DNA from: Streptomyces sp. NBC_00162 | GTDB taxonomy: Bacteria > Actinomycetota > Actinomycetes > Streptomycetales > Streptomycetaceae | NCBI RefSeq assembly: GCF_024611995.1 | Contig: NZ_CP102509.1 | Coordinates: 8,060,001-8,124,000, forward strand | Reading direction: 5' to 3' | Length of the DNA stretch: 64,000 nucleotides | In this document: one piece after another, positions 1 to 7,480 of the stretch | Position numbering within the stretch: the stretch's first letter is position 1 | How the letters are laid out: every line of letters begins with the position of its first letter | Made by a program: the position numbers and the translations under genes | The notes under the pieces: model-generated | The model's input: the letters and a program-made list of their open reading frames with translations, nothing else | What the model was told of the DNA's origin: nothing | The model's database searches: none

Positions 1-146
1 GCGCTGTTCACGGCGAGCCCCGCGATCCACTCTGCATGCAGATCGGTGTCGGCCTCGAGCAGCCGCAGGGCATCGGCGCGGTCCGCGTCCGTCGCCTCCG
101 ACACGCCGAACGCGACGCGCGTCAGCTGATCATCTTTGTGTGCCAT
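1..146 (-). CDS. hypothetical protein, N-terminal part only (runs off the window)
   Basis: An open minus-strand frame starts with ATG at 146 and reads MAHKDDQLTRVAFGVSEATD and onward to the window edge, about 48 residues, without a stop. An AGAAG-like ribosome site lies about 8 bases upstream. The visible part is acidic and alanine-rich (repeated ADRADALRLLEAD-type helix) and has no membrane segment. I do not recognise a family. The codon use is Streptomyces-like, which is the main support that it is real. Confidence 0.45.
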   Translation of the reverse strand, partial: MAHKDDQLTRVAFGVSEATDADRADALRLLEADTDLHAEWIAGLAVNS

Positions 147-282
147 GGAACGATCTTCTCAAGCGCCGGTACACAGGTGGCTGCCCTCCTTCGCTATCCG
201 GGTCCGCACCGCCTCCGACTCGCGCTACCGTCCCAATGAGGCCATCTGACGGGCTTTGGACATACGAGGCGGGGGGCTGGAG

Positions 283-717
283 ATGTCAGGACTTTTAGGG
301 CCAGGACGGGTTGCCGTGTGGGTCGTTGCGGTGCTCGCGGGCGTTCTTGCTGTCGGGCTGATCGGGGTCGCAGCGCTGGTGGATCTCGAAACGGGGGACC
401 GGACAGCGAGCATCGTCGGGGCGGTGGTCAGCCTGGCCGGTCTGGTCGTGGCGGTGATCGCCCTCGCGCAAACCTCCAGCGGGAGCGGCGGCGGAGGCGG
501 TCGCCGGGTGCGGGCCGGCCGAGGCGGGGTCGCCGCCGGCGGTGATCTGACCGGTAACGCCATCGGTCGAGGTTCCACAGTCGTCGGACCGCAGAGCGCA
601 ACCAGGGCAGGTGGCCTCAGGGGACGCGCAGCCGATGTGGACGCCGGCCGCGACGGGGTCGCTGCGGCCGGTGATGTGCGGGACAACGCTCTCGGCGACG
701 ACAGTGAGCGCCGATGA
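283..717 (+). CDS. small membrane protein coupled to the downstream STAND NTPase
   Basis: A 144-residue protein with two hydrophobic segments (about residues 10-33 and 44-63). A glycine-rich linker follows, then a cytoplasmic tail holding two copies of a G-x-G-V-A-A-x-G-D-x(3)-N-A-x-G motif (about residues 79-95 and 122-138). The ATG at 283 is preferred over the in-frame TTG at 256 because it is followed directly by the first membrane helix. Its stop overlaps the start of the next gene (ATGA at 714-717), so the two are translationally coupled. The next protein carries the same motif near its N-terminus, suggesting a membrane anchor or partner for the NTPase. Codon 5 is TTA, the rare leucine codon read by the bldA tRNA in Streptomyces. 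Function is inferred from context only. Confidence 0.75.
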   Translation: MSGLLGPGRVAVWVVAVLAGVLAVGLIGVAALVDLETGDRTASIVGAVVSLAGLVVAVIALAQTSSGSGGGGGRRVRAGRGGVAAGGDLTGNAIGRGSTVVGPQSATRAGGLRGRAADVDAGRDGVAAAGDVRDNALGDDSERR

Positions 718-3311
718 GTCCCTTCTGGCAGCTGCGCCGCAGGAAGCAGGCGGCCGCCCGCGTAGCGGAACCCTCTGCTTGCCAACGGCGCGCGCAGCCG
801 GAAGGGGAGTCGCCTGAGGGCTCGTTGCACGTGGACGTGCGTGAGGGGGGTGTGGGAGCAGGTGGGGACGCAACGCACAACGCGGTCGGCGAGAACAGCC
901 GGGTCTACGACAAACGGCGATACGAGTACCACGTACACCCTGCAGCGGCAGACACAGTGCGGTGGCCGCTGGAAGTCGGCTCCGTGCCGGCGTTGGCGTC
1001 GGCGTTCCAGCCCCGCTCCGCGCTGCGGGAGCGGGTCGACGCCGCCCGCTCGTCAGGGAATGCTGCGGTGCTGACACAGGTATTGTCCGGCGGCGGCGGT
1101 GTTGGGAAGTCCCAGCTGGCTGCGTCCTACGCGGCCGAGGCCCTCGGCGATGGCACCGATCTGGTGTTGTGGGTGCCCGCGACCGAGGTGCAGCAGGTCA
1201 TCGCGCTCTACGCCCAGGCCGCGGTCCAAGTGGCTGCTCCGGGCGCGGTCGGTATCAACCCCGAGGATGACGCCCGGGCGTTCATGGCGTGGCTGGCGAC
1301 CACGCCCCGCCGGTGGCTGGTCGTCCTCGACGGCATCGCCGACCCGTCGGGTATGGACGGGTGGTGGCCCGCGAGTCGGAGTGACAGCGGATGGGTTCTG
1401 GCCACCACCCGCCTTCAGGACGCCCGTATCACCGGCGGCGGTCGACGCCGTGTCAACGTCGACGTCTACACCGCCGCTGAAGCCCTCGCCTACCTCCAGG
1501 TCCGGCTCGCCGACGACGATGCCGGCCATCTCCTCGACACCGCAGCCGGAGACCTGGCCGAGGCGCTCGGGTATCTGCCGCTCGCTCTCGGGCACGCCGC
1601 CGCCTACATGATCAATGAAGACCTGAACTGCGCCGAATATCTGGTCCGCTTCACGGACCGCCGGCGCCAGCTCGACCACGTGCTGCCCCCGACGGCCGAC
1701 ACGGAGGGCTACGGCCGACAGGTGGCCGCGACTCTCCTGCTCTCCCTCGACGCCGCCCAACGCACCGAACCCGCAGGCCTCGCCGAGCCGGCCCTGCGCC
1801 TCGCCGCGCTCCTCGACCCCGCCGGCCACCCACACACCCTTTGGACCACCCCCGACATCTGCGACTACCTCACCCAACACCGCACCCGCCCCGCCGAGAC
1901 CGCCGAAATCCCGCAGGATCCCGTCACACCGGAGCAGGCCCGAGCCTCTCTGCGCACCCTCCACCAGTACGCACTGCTCAACGTCGACACCCGCCGCGAA
2001 CACCGCGCTGTGCGCATTCACGCCCTCACCGCCCGAGCCGCCCGCGAAACCACGCCCGCGGCAGACCTCCCGACCCTGGCGACCACCACAGGGGGAGCCC
2101 TCCTGCGCATCTGGCCGGATGTCGACCAGCATCACCCCGCCCTGGCCGCAGCACTGCGGACGAACACCGACGTACTCGCTGACCACGCAGGCGACCACCT
2201 CTGGCAGTCCGAAGCCAATCGGGTGCTCTTCCGCGCCAGCCGCAGCCTCTTCGAATCCGGCCTCACCACAGCCTCCACCGCCTACTGCCAGCGCATGGCC
2301 TTCGATGCCGAGCATTTCCTCGGACCGGAGCATCCCGACGTCCTGACGGCCCGGGGCAACCTTGCCGTCTCTTACAGCCAAGCCGGACGCGCCGAGGAGG
2401 CCATTGCCCTGGAGGAGCAGGTTTTCACCGATTCCCGGCGCATCCTCGGCCCCGAACATCCGGACACCCTGGCCTCCCGGGCCAACCTCGCCACGTCTTA
2501 CGCGGAGGCCGGGCGCACCACCGCCTCCATCCCCCTGCTGGAGCAGGTACTGGCCGACCGGGTGCGAATCATCGGGCCCGACCATCCCAGCACGCTGACC
2601 ACCCGGGGCAACCTGGCCGCTTCATACAGGGAGGTCGGACGCATCGCCGAGGCCATCACCCTGGAGAAGCAGGTCATCATGGATCGCACGCGCATCCTCG
2701 GCCCGGACCACCCCACCACCCTGGGCGCCCAGGCGAGCCTCGCCGTGTCCTACTGGGAGGTCGGACGCACAAACGAGGCCATCACCATCGAGGAGAAGGT
2801 CCTGGCCGACAGCAAGCGCACACTCGGCCCCGAACACCCCCAGACCCTCACAGTCGCAGCCAATCTCGCTGCTTCCTACTCACAGGTCGGACGTACGAAA
2901 CAGGCCATCGCCATTGAGGAGACGGTCGTCGCTGCGTACGAACGGGTCCTGGGTTCCGAACACCCTGACACCCTCACGGCTCGTTCCAATCTCGCTGCTT
3001 CCTACTCACAGGTCGGACGTACGAAACAGGCCATCGCCATTGAGGAGACGGTCGTCGCTGCGCGCGAACGGGTCTTGGGTTCCGATCACCCTGACACGCT
3101 CATGGCTCGATCCAGCCTTGCAGTCTCCTACTGGCAGGCCGGACGGAGGGAAAAGGCCTCGGCCATCCTGGAAATTGTGCTGGCGGATTGCGAGCGCGTC
3201 CTCGGCCCCGAACACCCCAACACCCTCAAGGCGCGTGCCAACTTTGCAACCGTCGACCGACGGTCACGCCGTGGCGGGGCTCGACGAACCCGTTGGCGGC
3301 CCTGGCGGTAG
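714..3311 (+). CDS. STAND-type NTPase with C-terminal TPR repeats
   Basis: An 865-residue signal-transduction NTPase of the NB-ARC/TPR kind. A short basic N-terminus is followed by one G-V-G-A-G-G-D-x(3)-N-A-V-G motif (about residues 46-59). The P-loop SGGGGVGKS is at 125-133 and the Walker B-like strand WLVVLDGIAD at 201-210. A winged-helix-like region follows, then from about residue 520 eight LG(P/S)(E/D)HP-x-TL units of 42-residue kinesin-light-chain-type TPRs. Such proteins sense a ligand through the TPRs and oligomerise. In bacteria, relatives act in development, regulation or phage defence, and no effector domain is recognisable here. Two adjacent TPR units are almost identical in DNA. 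The last repeat runs into an arginine-rich tail that does not look like TPR, so the C-terminus may be truncated or recombined. Confidence 0.88.
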   Translation: MSPFWQLRRRKQAAARVAEPSACQRRAQPEGESPEGSLHVDVREGGVGAGGDATHNAVGENSRVYDKRRYEYHVHPAAADTVRWPLEVGSVPALASAFQPRSALRERVDAARSSGNAAVLTQVLSGGGGVGKSQLAASYAAEALGDGTDLVLWVPATEVQQVIALYAQAAVQVAAPGAVGINPEDDARAFMAWLATTPRRWLVVLDGIADPSGMDGWWPASRSDSGWVLATTRLQDARITGGGRRRVNVDVYTAAEALAYLQVRLADDDAGHLLDTAAGDLAEALGYLPLALGHAAAYMINEDLNCAEYLVRFTDRRRQLDHVLPPTADTEGYGRQVAATLLLSLDAAQRTEPAGLAEPALRLAALLDPAGHPHTLWTTPDICDYLTQHRTRPAETAEIPQDPVTPEQARASLRTLHQYALLNVDTRREHRAVRIHALTARAARETTPAADLPTLATTTGGALLRIWPDVDQHHPALAAALRTNTDVLADHAGDHLWQSEANRVLFRASRSLFESGLTTASTAYCQRMAFDAEHFLGPEHPDVLTARGNLAVSYSQAGRAEEAIALEEQVFTDSRRILGPEHPDTLASRANLATSYAEAGRTTASIPLLEQVLADRVRIIGPDHPSTLTTRGNLAASYREVGRIAEAITLEKQVIMDRTRILGPDHPTTLGAQASLAVSYWEVGRTNEAITIEEKVLADSKRTLGPEHPQTLTVAANLAASYSQVGRTKQAIAIEETVVAAYERVLGSEHPDTLTARSNLAASYSQVGRTKQAIAIEETVVAARERVLGSDHPDTLMARSSLAVSYWQAGRREKASAILEIVLADCERVLGPEHPNTLKARANFATVDRRSRRGGARRTRWRPWR
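2862..3113 (+). repeat. 126-bp tandem duplication encoding two near-identical TPR units
   Basis: Two direct copies of a 126-bp unit (2862-2987 and 2988-3113) encode consecutive 42-residue TPRs. The first 75 or so bases are identical and only a few substitutions occur in the rest. Neighbouring TPR units in the same gene are far more diverged, so this is a recent in-frame duplication inside the sensor domain. Confidence 0.9.
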
Positions 3312-3365
3312 GTGTGGTGTCGTACGGGACTGACGAGCGACTGCGTCGCGTGGCGGTGGCCCTCG

Positions 3366-4076
3366 TCAGATGAGAGCGACGGCGTCCCCGGAACGTACCG
3401 TGCCGGGCACCACCACCGTGGCCAGGGCATCCAGCCGGGCGTGATGAGCCTTCGCGATGACTCGCAGAACCAGCGGGGAATGAGGCAGGTCCTGCTGGGC
3501 CTCATTGGTCATGACACACCGCTCGCTGGAGCGCACGAACTCCACACAAAGGGCAGTCCCGATGCACGCCTTGCATCCGAACCACTCGTCCTCGACGAAG
3601 GGACGGGTACCCGGTGGGGTCCGAACCAGGAGATTCGGCCGGAAGCGCCGTTCGTCGACCGGAACACCGGGAACGGCCGCGCGCACCCAGTCGAGGGTGG
3701 CTGTGGTCAGGATGCTGAGGGGAAGCTGGTCGAAGTGCGAGACCTCTTGCTCGCGGGTCAGTTCGACGTCCTGTCGGCCAAGGTATCGGCGAAGGTAGGC
3801 AGTTGGATCCGCAAGGGTCACGCCGTGCGGATCCAGCAGTTCGGGCTGCTCCATCCCGTCCGGGTAGCGGGAGCGCAACTGCAGCAGGCCGGGCATCCGG
3901 CGGAATCTTCGGGTGTTCTTGCCCGAGCCGAACTTGCCCTTGCTGTCGCGCACCGCGAAGAGGCGGTCGCCGACCAGGCCGCGGGAGTCGACATCCGCTT
4001 GCTGCAGTTGTTCGCCTCCCGTCGACTTGATCGGATAACGCCATATGCGCTCGACCGTTCCTATGGTGTACGTCAT
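3366..4076 (-). CDS. MOSC domain-containing protein
   Basis: A 236-residue protein with an N-terminal MOSC beta-barrel (about 1-110, opening TVERIWRYPIKS) and a MOSC domain (about 120-230). The domain carries the conserved segment RCVMTNEAQQDLP, whose cysteine fits the sulfur-carrying or molybdenum-cofactor site of the family. MOSC proteins of this layout (YcbX/mARC-like) take part in molybdenum-dependent reduction of N-hydroxylated compounds or in sulfur transfer. The substrate here is unknown. The gene is divergent from a LysE-type exporter, and a perfect palindrome lies between the two starts. Confidence 0.85.
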   Translation of the reverse strand: MTYTIGTVERIWRYPIKSTGGEQLQQADVDSRGLVGDRLFAVRDSKGKFGSGKNTRRFRRMPGLLQLRSRYPDGMEQPELLDPHGVTLADPTAYLRRYLGRQDVELTREQEVSHFDQLPLSILTTATLDWVRAAVPGVPVDERRFRPNLLVRTPPGTRPFVEDEWFGCKACIGTALCVEFVRSSERCVMTNEAQQDLPHSPLVLRVIAKAHHARLDALATVVVPGTVRSGDAVALI

Positions 4077-4099
4077 TCAGTAGACGTTACAAGAGCCTT

Positions 4100-4119
4100 C
4101 CTGCCCGATTTCGGGCAGG
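4100..4119. promoter_or_regulatory. perfect 20-bp palindrome, candidate operator between divergent genes
   Basis: CCTGCCCGATTTCGGGCAGG has two 9-bp arms around TT and sits in the 59-bp gap between the MOSC gene (start 4076, leftward) and the LysE-family gene (start 4136, rightward). It overlaps the expected promoter and leader of both. No regulator gene is adjacent, so the binding protein is unknown. A transcript hairpin is an alternative reading. Confidence 0.6.
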
Positions 4120-4135
4120 AAATGGGAAGTTGGTC

Positions 4136-4807
4136 ATGCGGGCGTTACAGTGGTCACTCATGATCACTGCCTCCGCTCTGGGGTCCTTCGCGCTGATCGT
4201 GGGACTCCTCACCCTCACGCCCGGCCTCGACACCGCCCTCGTACTGCGCACCGCCGCACTGGGTCACAACAGTTGCGCCTGGGGCGTCGTCCTCGGAATC
4301 CAGACCGGCACCCTCGCCTGGGGAGTGCTCAGTTCGCTCGGCATCACCGCAGTACTGACCGCCTCCCACCTCGCCTACGCGATACTCCGTTGGGCAGGGG
4401 CCGTGTATCTGGTCTGGGTGGGAAGCCGGATCGTGGTGGCGACCCTGCGCCGGCGGGCTCGGGCGGATCTCACCCGGGCCGAGGACGCGCGCGAACCGGA
4501 TGCCGACGGCGGCTTCGGGAGCGGCTGGCGCCGGGGTGCTCTGACGAACCTGCTCAACCCCAAGGTGGGTGCCTTCTACATGGCTGTCCTGCCGCAATTC
4601 ATTCCGGTCGGCGCCCCGCACCTGACGACCGGGACCCTGCTGGCCGGCGTGCACATCCTGCTGGGCTTGCTCTGGTCGGGCGTGCTGATTGCATTCGCCC
4701 AGGTGCTCCGCGGCAGCCTTCGGCGCCCCTCGGTACGCCGGATCCTCGACCGGATCAGCGGCACGGTCATCGCGGGCTTCGGCGTGCACCTCGCTCTTGG
4801 CGACTGA
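4136..4807 (+). CDS. LysE family amino-acid/metabolite exporter
   Basis: About 223 residues with the family opening LIVGLLTLTPGLDTALVLRT and further hydrophobic segments, typical of LysE/RhtB exporters (usually 200-215 residues, six helices). The G-A-L-T-N-L-L-N-P-K segment before the fourth hydrophobic stretch is also diagnostic. The ATG at 4136 is chosen because GGGAAG lies 6 bases upstream; an ATG at 4160 would give a more typical family length. It should export an amino acid or similar small solute from the cytoplasm. It faces the MOSC gene across a palindrome that may control both. Confidence 0.85.
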   Translation: MRALQWSLMITASALGSFALIVGLLTLTPGLDTALVLRTAALGHNSCAWGVVLGIQTGTLAWGVLSSLGITAVLTASHLAYAILRWAGAVYLVWVGSRIVVATLRRRARADLTRAEDAREPDADGGFGSGWRRGALTNLLNPKVGAFYMAVLPQFIPVGAPHLTTGTLLAGVHILLGLLWSGVLIAFAQVLRGSLRRPSVRRILDRISGTVIAGFGVHLALGD

Positions 4808-4820
4808 ACATCATCGCGGT

Positions 4821-4838
4821 GCGCGGCCCGTGCCGCGC
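4821..4838 (+). terminator. short GC hairpin after the LysE-type gene
   Basis: GCGCGGC-CCGT-GCCGCGC forms a perfect 7-bp stem with a 4-base loop 13 bases after the stop. No U-tract follows, so it is only a weak terminator candidate. Confidence 0.3.
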
Positions 4839-4906
4839 GTTCGCCGCGGCTACGTGCCTCAGCCCGCGATTGCCCAGATGAGGCACCTGTTTGCGGTCAA
4901 GCAACG

Positions 4907-5488
4907 TCATCGCTGCCCACGGGGGTGATAGAGCGCGTGGGCGCGGGGGATGTCGACGGGCTCGTCTTCGGGCAGCTGGAGCCAGTGTTCCACCTGCCAG
5001 GTCTGGGTGCTTCGGGCTTGGCGGTTGGTGGTGGTCACCCACGGTGGATAGACGCGGAATGCCCGTTTCCCGCCGGAGCCGTTCGTCGATACGATGTCCC
5101 GTTCGCGGAGCACGTCTCGCGGGAACACGAACTGCCCGAACTGTTCGTCCTCGCAGGTACTGATGACGAACAAATCAACGGGATCCTCGGCATCGAAGGG
5201 CTGGATCGGCCCGCTTGCCGACCTCTTCCACACCGTGACGAACTGGCCGAGCTTCGTCGGGGTCGTCTTGGCTGCGCGGAACCTGACCGAGAGGCCGTCC
5301 AACGTGAACTCGCATGCCCCGTACTCGGCGCTCTCCGCTTCGGGCATCGGCTGTGAGCACGTGAACCCACTCGGGTCATACGCCAGCCTCTTCGCTCTCA
5401 GCAGGTCAGCGGGGATTCCCGGCTTGAGTGACCAAGGCTCAGGATCACGTGCGCCGAACACCGAAGAGACCTCACGTTCCATCGCCAT
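4907..5488 (-). CDS. MepB family protein
   Basis: A 193-residue protein matching the MepB family, with the characteristic block EYGACEFTLDG, the K-T-T-P-T-K-x-G-Q-F-V-T-V-W-K-R stretch (about residues 73-89) and FVFPRDVL. MepB was named for its place in the staphylococcal mepRAB multidrug efflux operon, but its biochemical role is unknown and most homologues stand alone, as here. Length is slightly above the usual 150-170 residues. No export gene is immediately adjacent. Confidence 0.8.
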   Translation of the reverse strand: MAMEREVSSVFGARDPEPWSLKPGIPADLLRAKRLAYDPSGFTCSQPMPEAESAEYGACEFTLDGLSVRFRAAKTTPTKLGQFVTVWKRSASGPIQPFDAEDPVDLFVISTCEDEQFGQFVFPRDVLRERDIVSTNGSGGKRAFRVYPPWVTTTNRQARSTQTWQVEHWLQLPEDEPVDIPRAHALYHPRGQR

Positions 5489-5746
5489 TCCCGCATCTTG
5501 CCAGATTTCGAACGCGTGAACGAATTAAGCTCACCGGGCCGGCCTCTCTGGCGGCGAGCAGGGGTACGGCCGTGCCGTCGGTGCGGCTCCCGCGTACGGC
5601 TACCAGGCGCTGCGCGAGCAGGACGCCATTGCGGTGGCGGCGGCCTCGGACACGGCGCGGGTCTCTGCAGGCGGGCACCGAAGTGCGACGCCCTCGCGGT
5701 GGCGCACGAGGACGTCGATCAGGGAGGAACTCATCGGTCTGGACCG

Positions 5747-6073
5747 CTACGCGCCCGGCGCCCGGTACTGGACTCGCTCGGCCTTGCGCAGGGCATCCAT
5801 GGTTTCATCGACGGTCAGGAGAACCGTCGTCTCGAACGAGCCAAGCGCGCCGCCTCCACTGATCGCCAGCGCCACCGCGGCCATGGACACGTTGTCGGGG
5901 GCCTCCCACAGGTTGTAGCCGTCGTGCGTGCCGAAGGCGTACCAGAAGCCGTGGAGCTTCCCGCCGACGGACTCGATGTACGCCTGAGCGGCCTTCGTGC
6001 GGTCCTCGGGGCGGACGATCAGCCTCGCCCAAGTCTCCGGTGTGTAGCTGAACCTCGATAGGTAGAGCGGCAT
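5747..6073 (-). CDS. GYD domain-containing protein
   Basis: A 108-residue protein starting MPLYLSRFSYTPETWARL, with the family signature H-D-G-Y-N-L-W-E-A-P-D-N near residue 50. GYD proteins are small ferredoxin-fold (ACT-like) proteins of unknown function, common in actinomycetes. The start at 6073 has GGGAG about 5 bases upstream; an overlapping ATG lies 3 bases earlier. A strong hairpin (6124-6157) separates it from the next upstream minus-strand gene, so it probably has its own promoter. Confidence 0.8.
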   Translation of the reverse strand: MPLYLSRFSYTPETWARLIVRPEDRTKAAQAYIESVGGKLHGFWYAFGTHDGYNLWEAPDNVSMAAVALAISGGGALGSFETTVLLTVDETMDALRKAERVQYRAPGA

Positions 6074-6123
6074 CATGTCTCCCTTTCGTTGCTCGTTCCC
6101 GGGGCCGGGGAAGCAGCGCAGAG

Positions 6124-6157
6124 CAACGCCCCTTGCCGGACGGCAAAGGGCGTTGCG
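6124..6157 (-). terminator. intrinsic-type terminator hairpin
   Basis: GCAACGCCCCTTGCCG pairs with CGGCAAAGGGCGTTGC, a 16-bp stem with one mismatch and a 2-base loop. It lies 12 bases beyond the stop of the small secreted protein gene to its right. Confidence 0.75.
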
Positions 6158-6168
6158 GGGCGCCACTG

Positions 6169-6369
6169 TCAGTTGTTGGAGCCGACCGTGTTGTCGTGGC
6201 CTGCGTTGAACACGTCGTCGGCCGCGAACTGGAGCCAGTCGCCGAAGACGAACGTGTACGAGGGCTCAGGCTGGAAGTTGACATTCACGTCGGCGCTGGC
6301 GGCGGACGCACCGCCGAGGATGACGACGCCGGCAGCGAGGATGGTGACGAGAGAACGCACAGATCGCAC
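6169..6369 (-). CDS. small secreted protein
   Basis: A 66-residue product with a clear Sec signal peptide: RSVR, then the hydrophobic stretch LVTILAAGVVILGGASAASA, with predicted cleavage at ASA-D about residue 27. The mature part is about 40 residues, acidic and aromatic (FVFGDWLQFAADDVFNAGHD), without cysteines. The GTG start at 6369 follows AAGGTGG by 5 bases. It resembles the many small exported proteins of Streptomyces but lacks chaplin signatures. Function unknown. Confidence 0.7.
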   Translation of the reverse strand: MRSVRSLVTILAAGVVILGGASAASADVNVNFQPEPSYTFVFGDWLQFAADDVFNAGHDNTVGSNN

Positions 6370-6559
6370 GAATCCACCTTTTTCGAGTGGGTAAGGAACA
6401 CCCTCGAAGGTAGGGAGGGGGCGCCTCGACGTCTCGCCGCCTGTCCGCTCACAGGCAACTTCAAGCCGAATGGCCGAGCGCGCCGTCGGTAGCGCGGCCT
6501 GCCGTTGCTGGGATCCCGGCCCGGGGTCCGGTAGACCGCCGTCTGTGTGTTCGAAGCCA

Positions 6560-6985
6560 TCGGCCTCCGGAGGGCCCGATCCCCGCGACGACCTCGTCAC
6601 CACGCTGATCAACAACGTGTACACCTCGCTGGCCGACACCGTGGACGCCGCGTGGGGCGCCGCCCCGGACGCGGCGCACCGCGTATGTACCGGCATCACC
6701 GCCCTGGCGGCCGCCGCCTGGCCGCACCCCGAACACCTCCACGCCGACAGCGACTTCGGATGGGCTGATTTCGACGCCGGCCTCCTCGAAAAGGTCCGCC
6801 CGGCGTTCCCCGACCTGCCCCCGGCTGCCGTGGCCCTCGCCCTGCGCATCTGGGGCCACCTGCACGGCGTGGTGTCACTGGAAATCTACGGCCACCTGCA
6901 GACCCAGACCTCCAGCCCGGACATACTCTTTCGCGCCGAACTGGCCCAGCTCATCCGATCATTGGGCATCACCATGAACGGGTGA
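6560..6985 (+). pseudogene. TetR-family regulator remnant lacking the DNA-binding domain
   Basis: The frame encodes the C-terminal ligand-binding part of a TetR-family regulator of the WHG kind: an all-helical stretch ending with ALRIWGHLHGVVSLEIYGHL and AELAQLIRSLGI. The roughly 60-residue N-terminal helix-turn-helix is absent, and no reading frame in the 150 bases upstream supplies one. Regulators of this type are usually 190-230 residues. A truncated gene is the simplest view. Confidence 0.6.
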
Positions 6986-7158
6986 CGGTGGCACTGGAGT
7001 AAGGGGTGCGGTACACCCGGCCCGAGGATGTCGCCGAGGCCGAACTGCTGCCCGCCCTGCGGAATCCCTGAGCGCGTATACAGAGTTCCAGCGATGTGTG
7101 AATTCGGGCGTGTGGGCGGGCAGGGTCGGGGCACAAGGGCTTTCGGAGGTTGATAATC

Positions 7159-7320
7159 ATGGTTCCCTTGCTTCTCGTTCTACTGCTGGTCCTGATTCTC
7201 TTCGGTGCGGGTTTTGCGCTGAAGGTCCTGTGGTGGGTCGCAATCTTCGTGCTGGTGCTGTGGCTGATCGGTTTCGTCGCCCGCCCCAAGAGCGGAAGCG
7301 GCCGCTGGTACCGCTGGTAG
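7159..7320 (+). CDS. small hydrophobic membrane protein (53 aa)
   Basis: ATG at 7159 has a textbook GGAGGT 8 bases upstream. The product opens MVPLLLVLLLVLILFGAGFA, has a second hydrophobic run (VLWWVAIFVLVLWLIGFVA), and ends in a basic tail RPKSGSGRWYRW. This matches the short two-helix 'hydrophobic proteins' widespread in Streptomyces, whose role is unknown, perhaps in membrane stress. It stands alone. Confidence 0.8.
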   Translation: MVPLLLVLLLVLILFGAGFALKVLWWVAIFVLVLWLIGFVARPKSGSGRWYRW

Positions 7321-7480
7321 AGGGCCCGGGTGAAACCCGAATGTCGGGGGCATGTGGACCAGCGCCGGTACGTACCCCTAATGAATGAAGCGTCGAGGGC
7401 GGGCCGGCCGGAGGAGTTCAGGCCGAGAATGAAAAGAGGGACGGCCGAATGGCGGCCGGACTTCGGGACACAAGCGCGAT

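Noticed and set aside
2300..3240. CRISPR-like periodic repeats
   Set aside because: The 126-bp period is coding TPR repeats in frame, with no spacers of constant length or cas genes.
7330..7480. Upstream start for the FMN oxidoreductase in the body frame
   Set aside because: The extra N-terminus is non-protein-like, while the GTG at 7481 in the other frame gives a good membrane helix; a one-base loss explains both.
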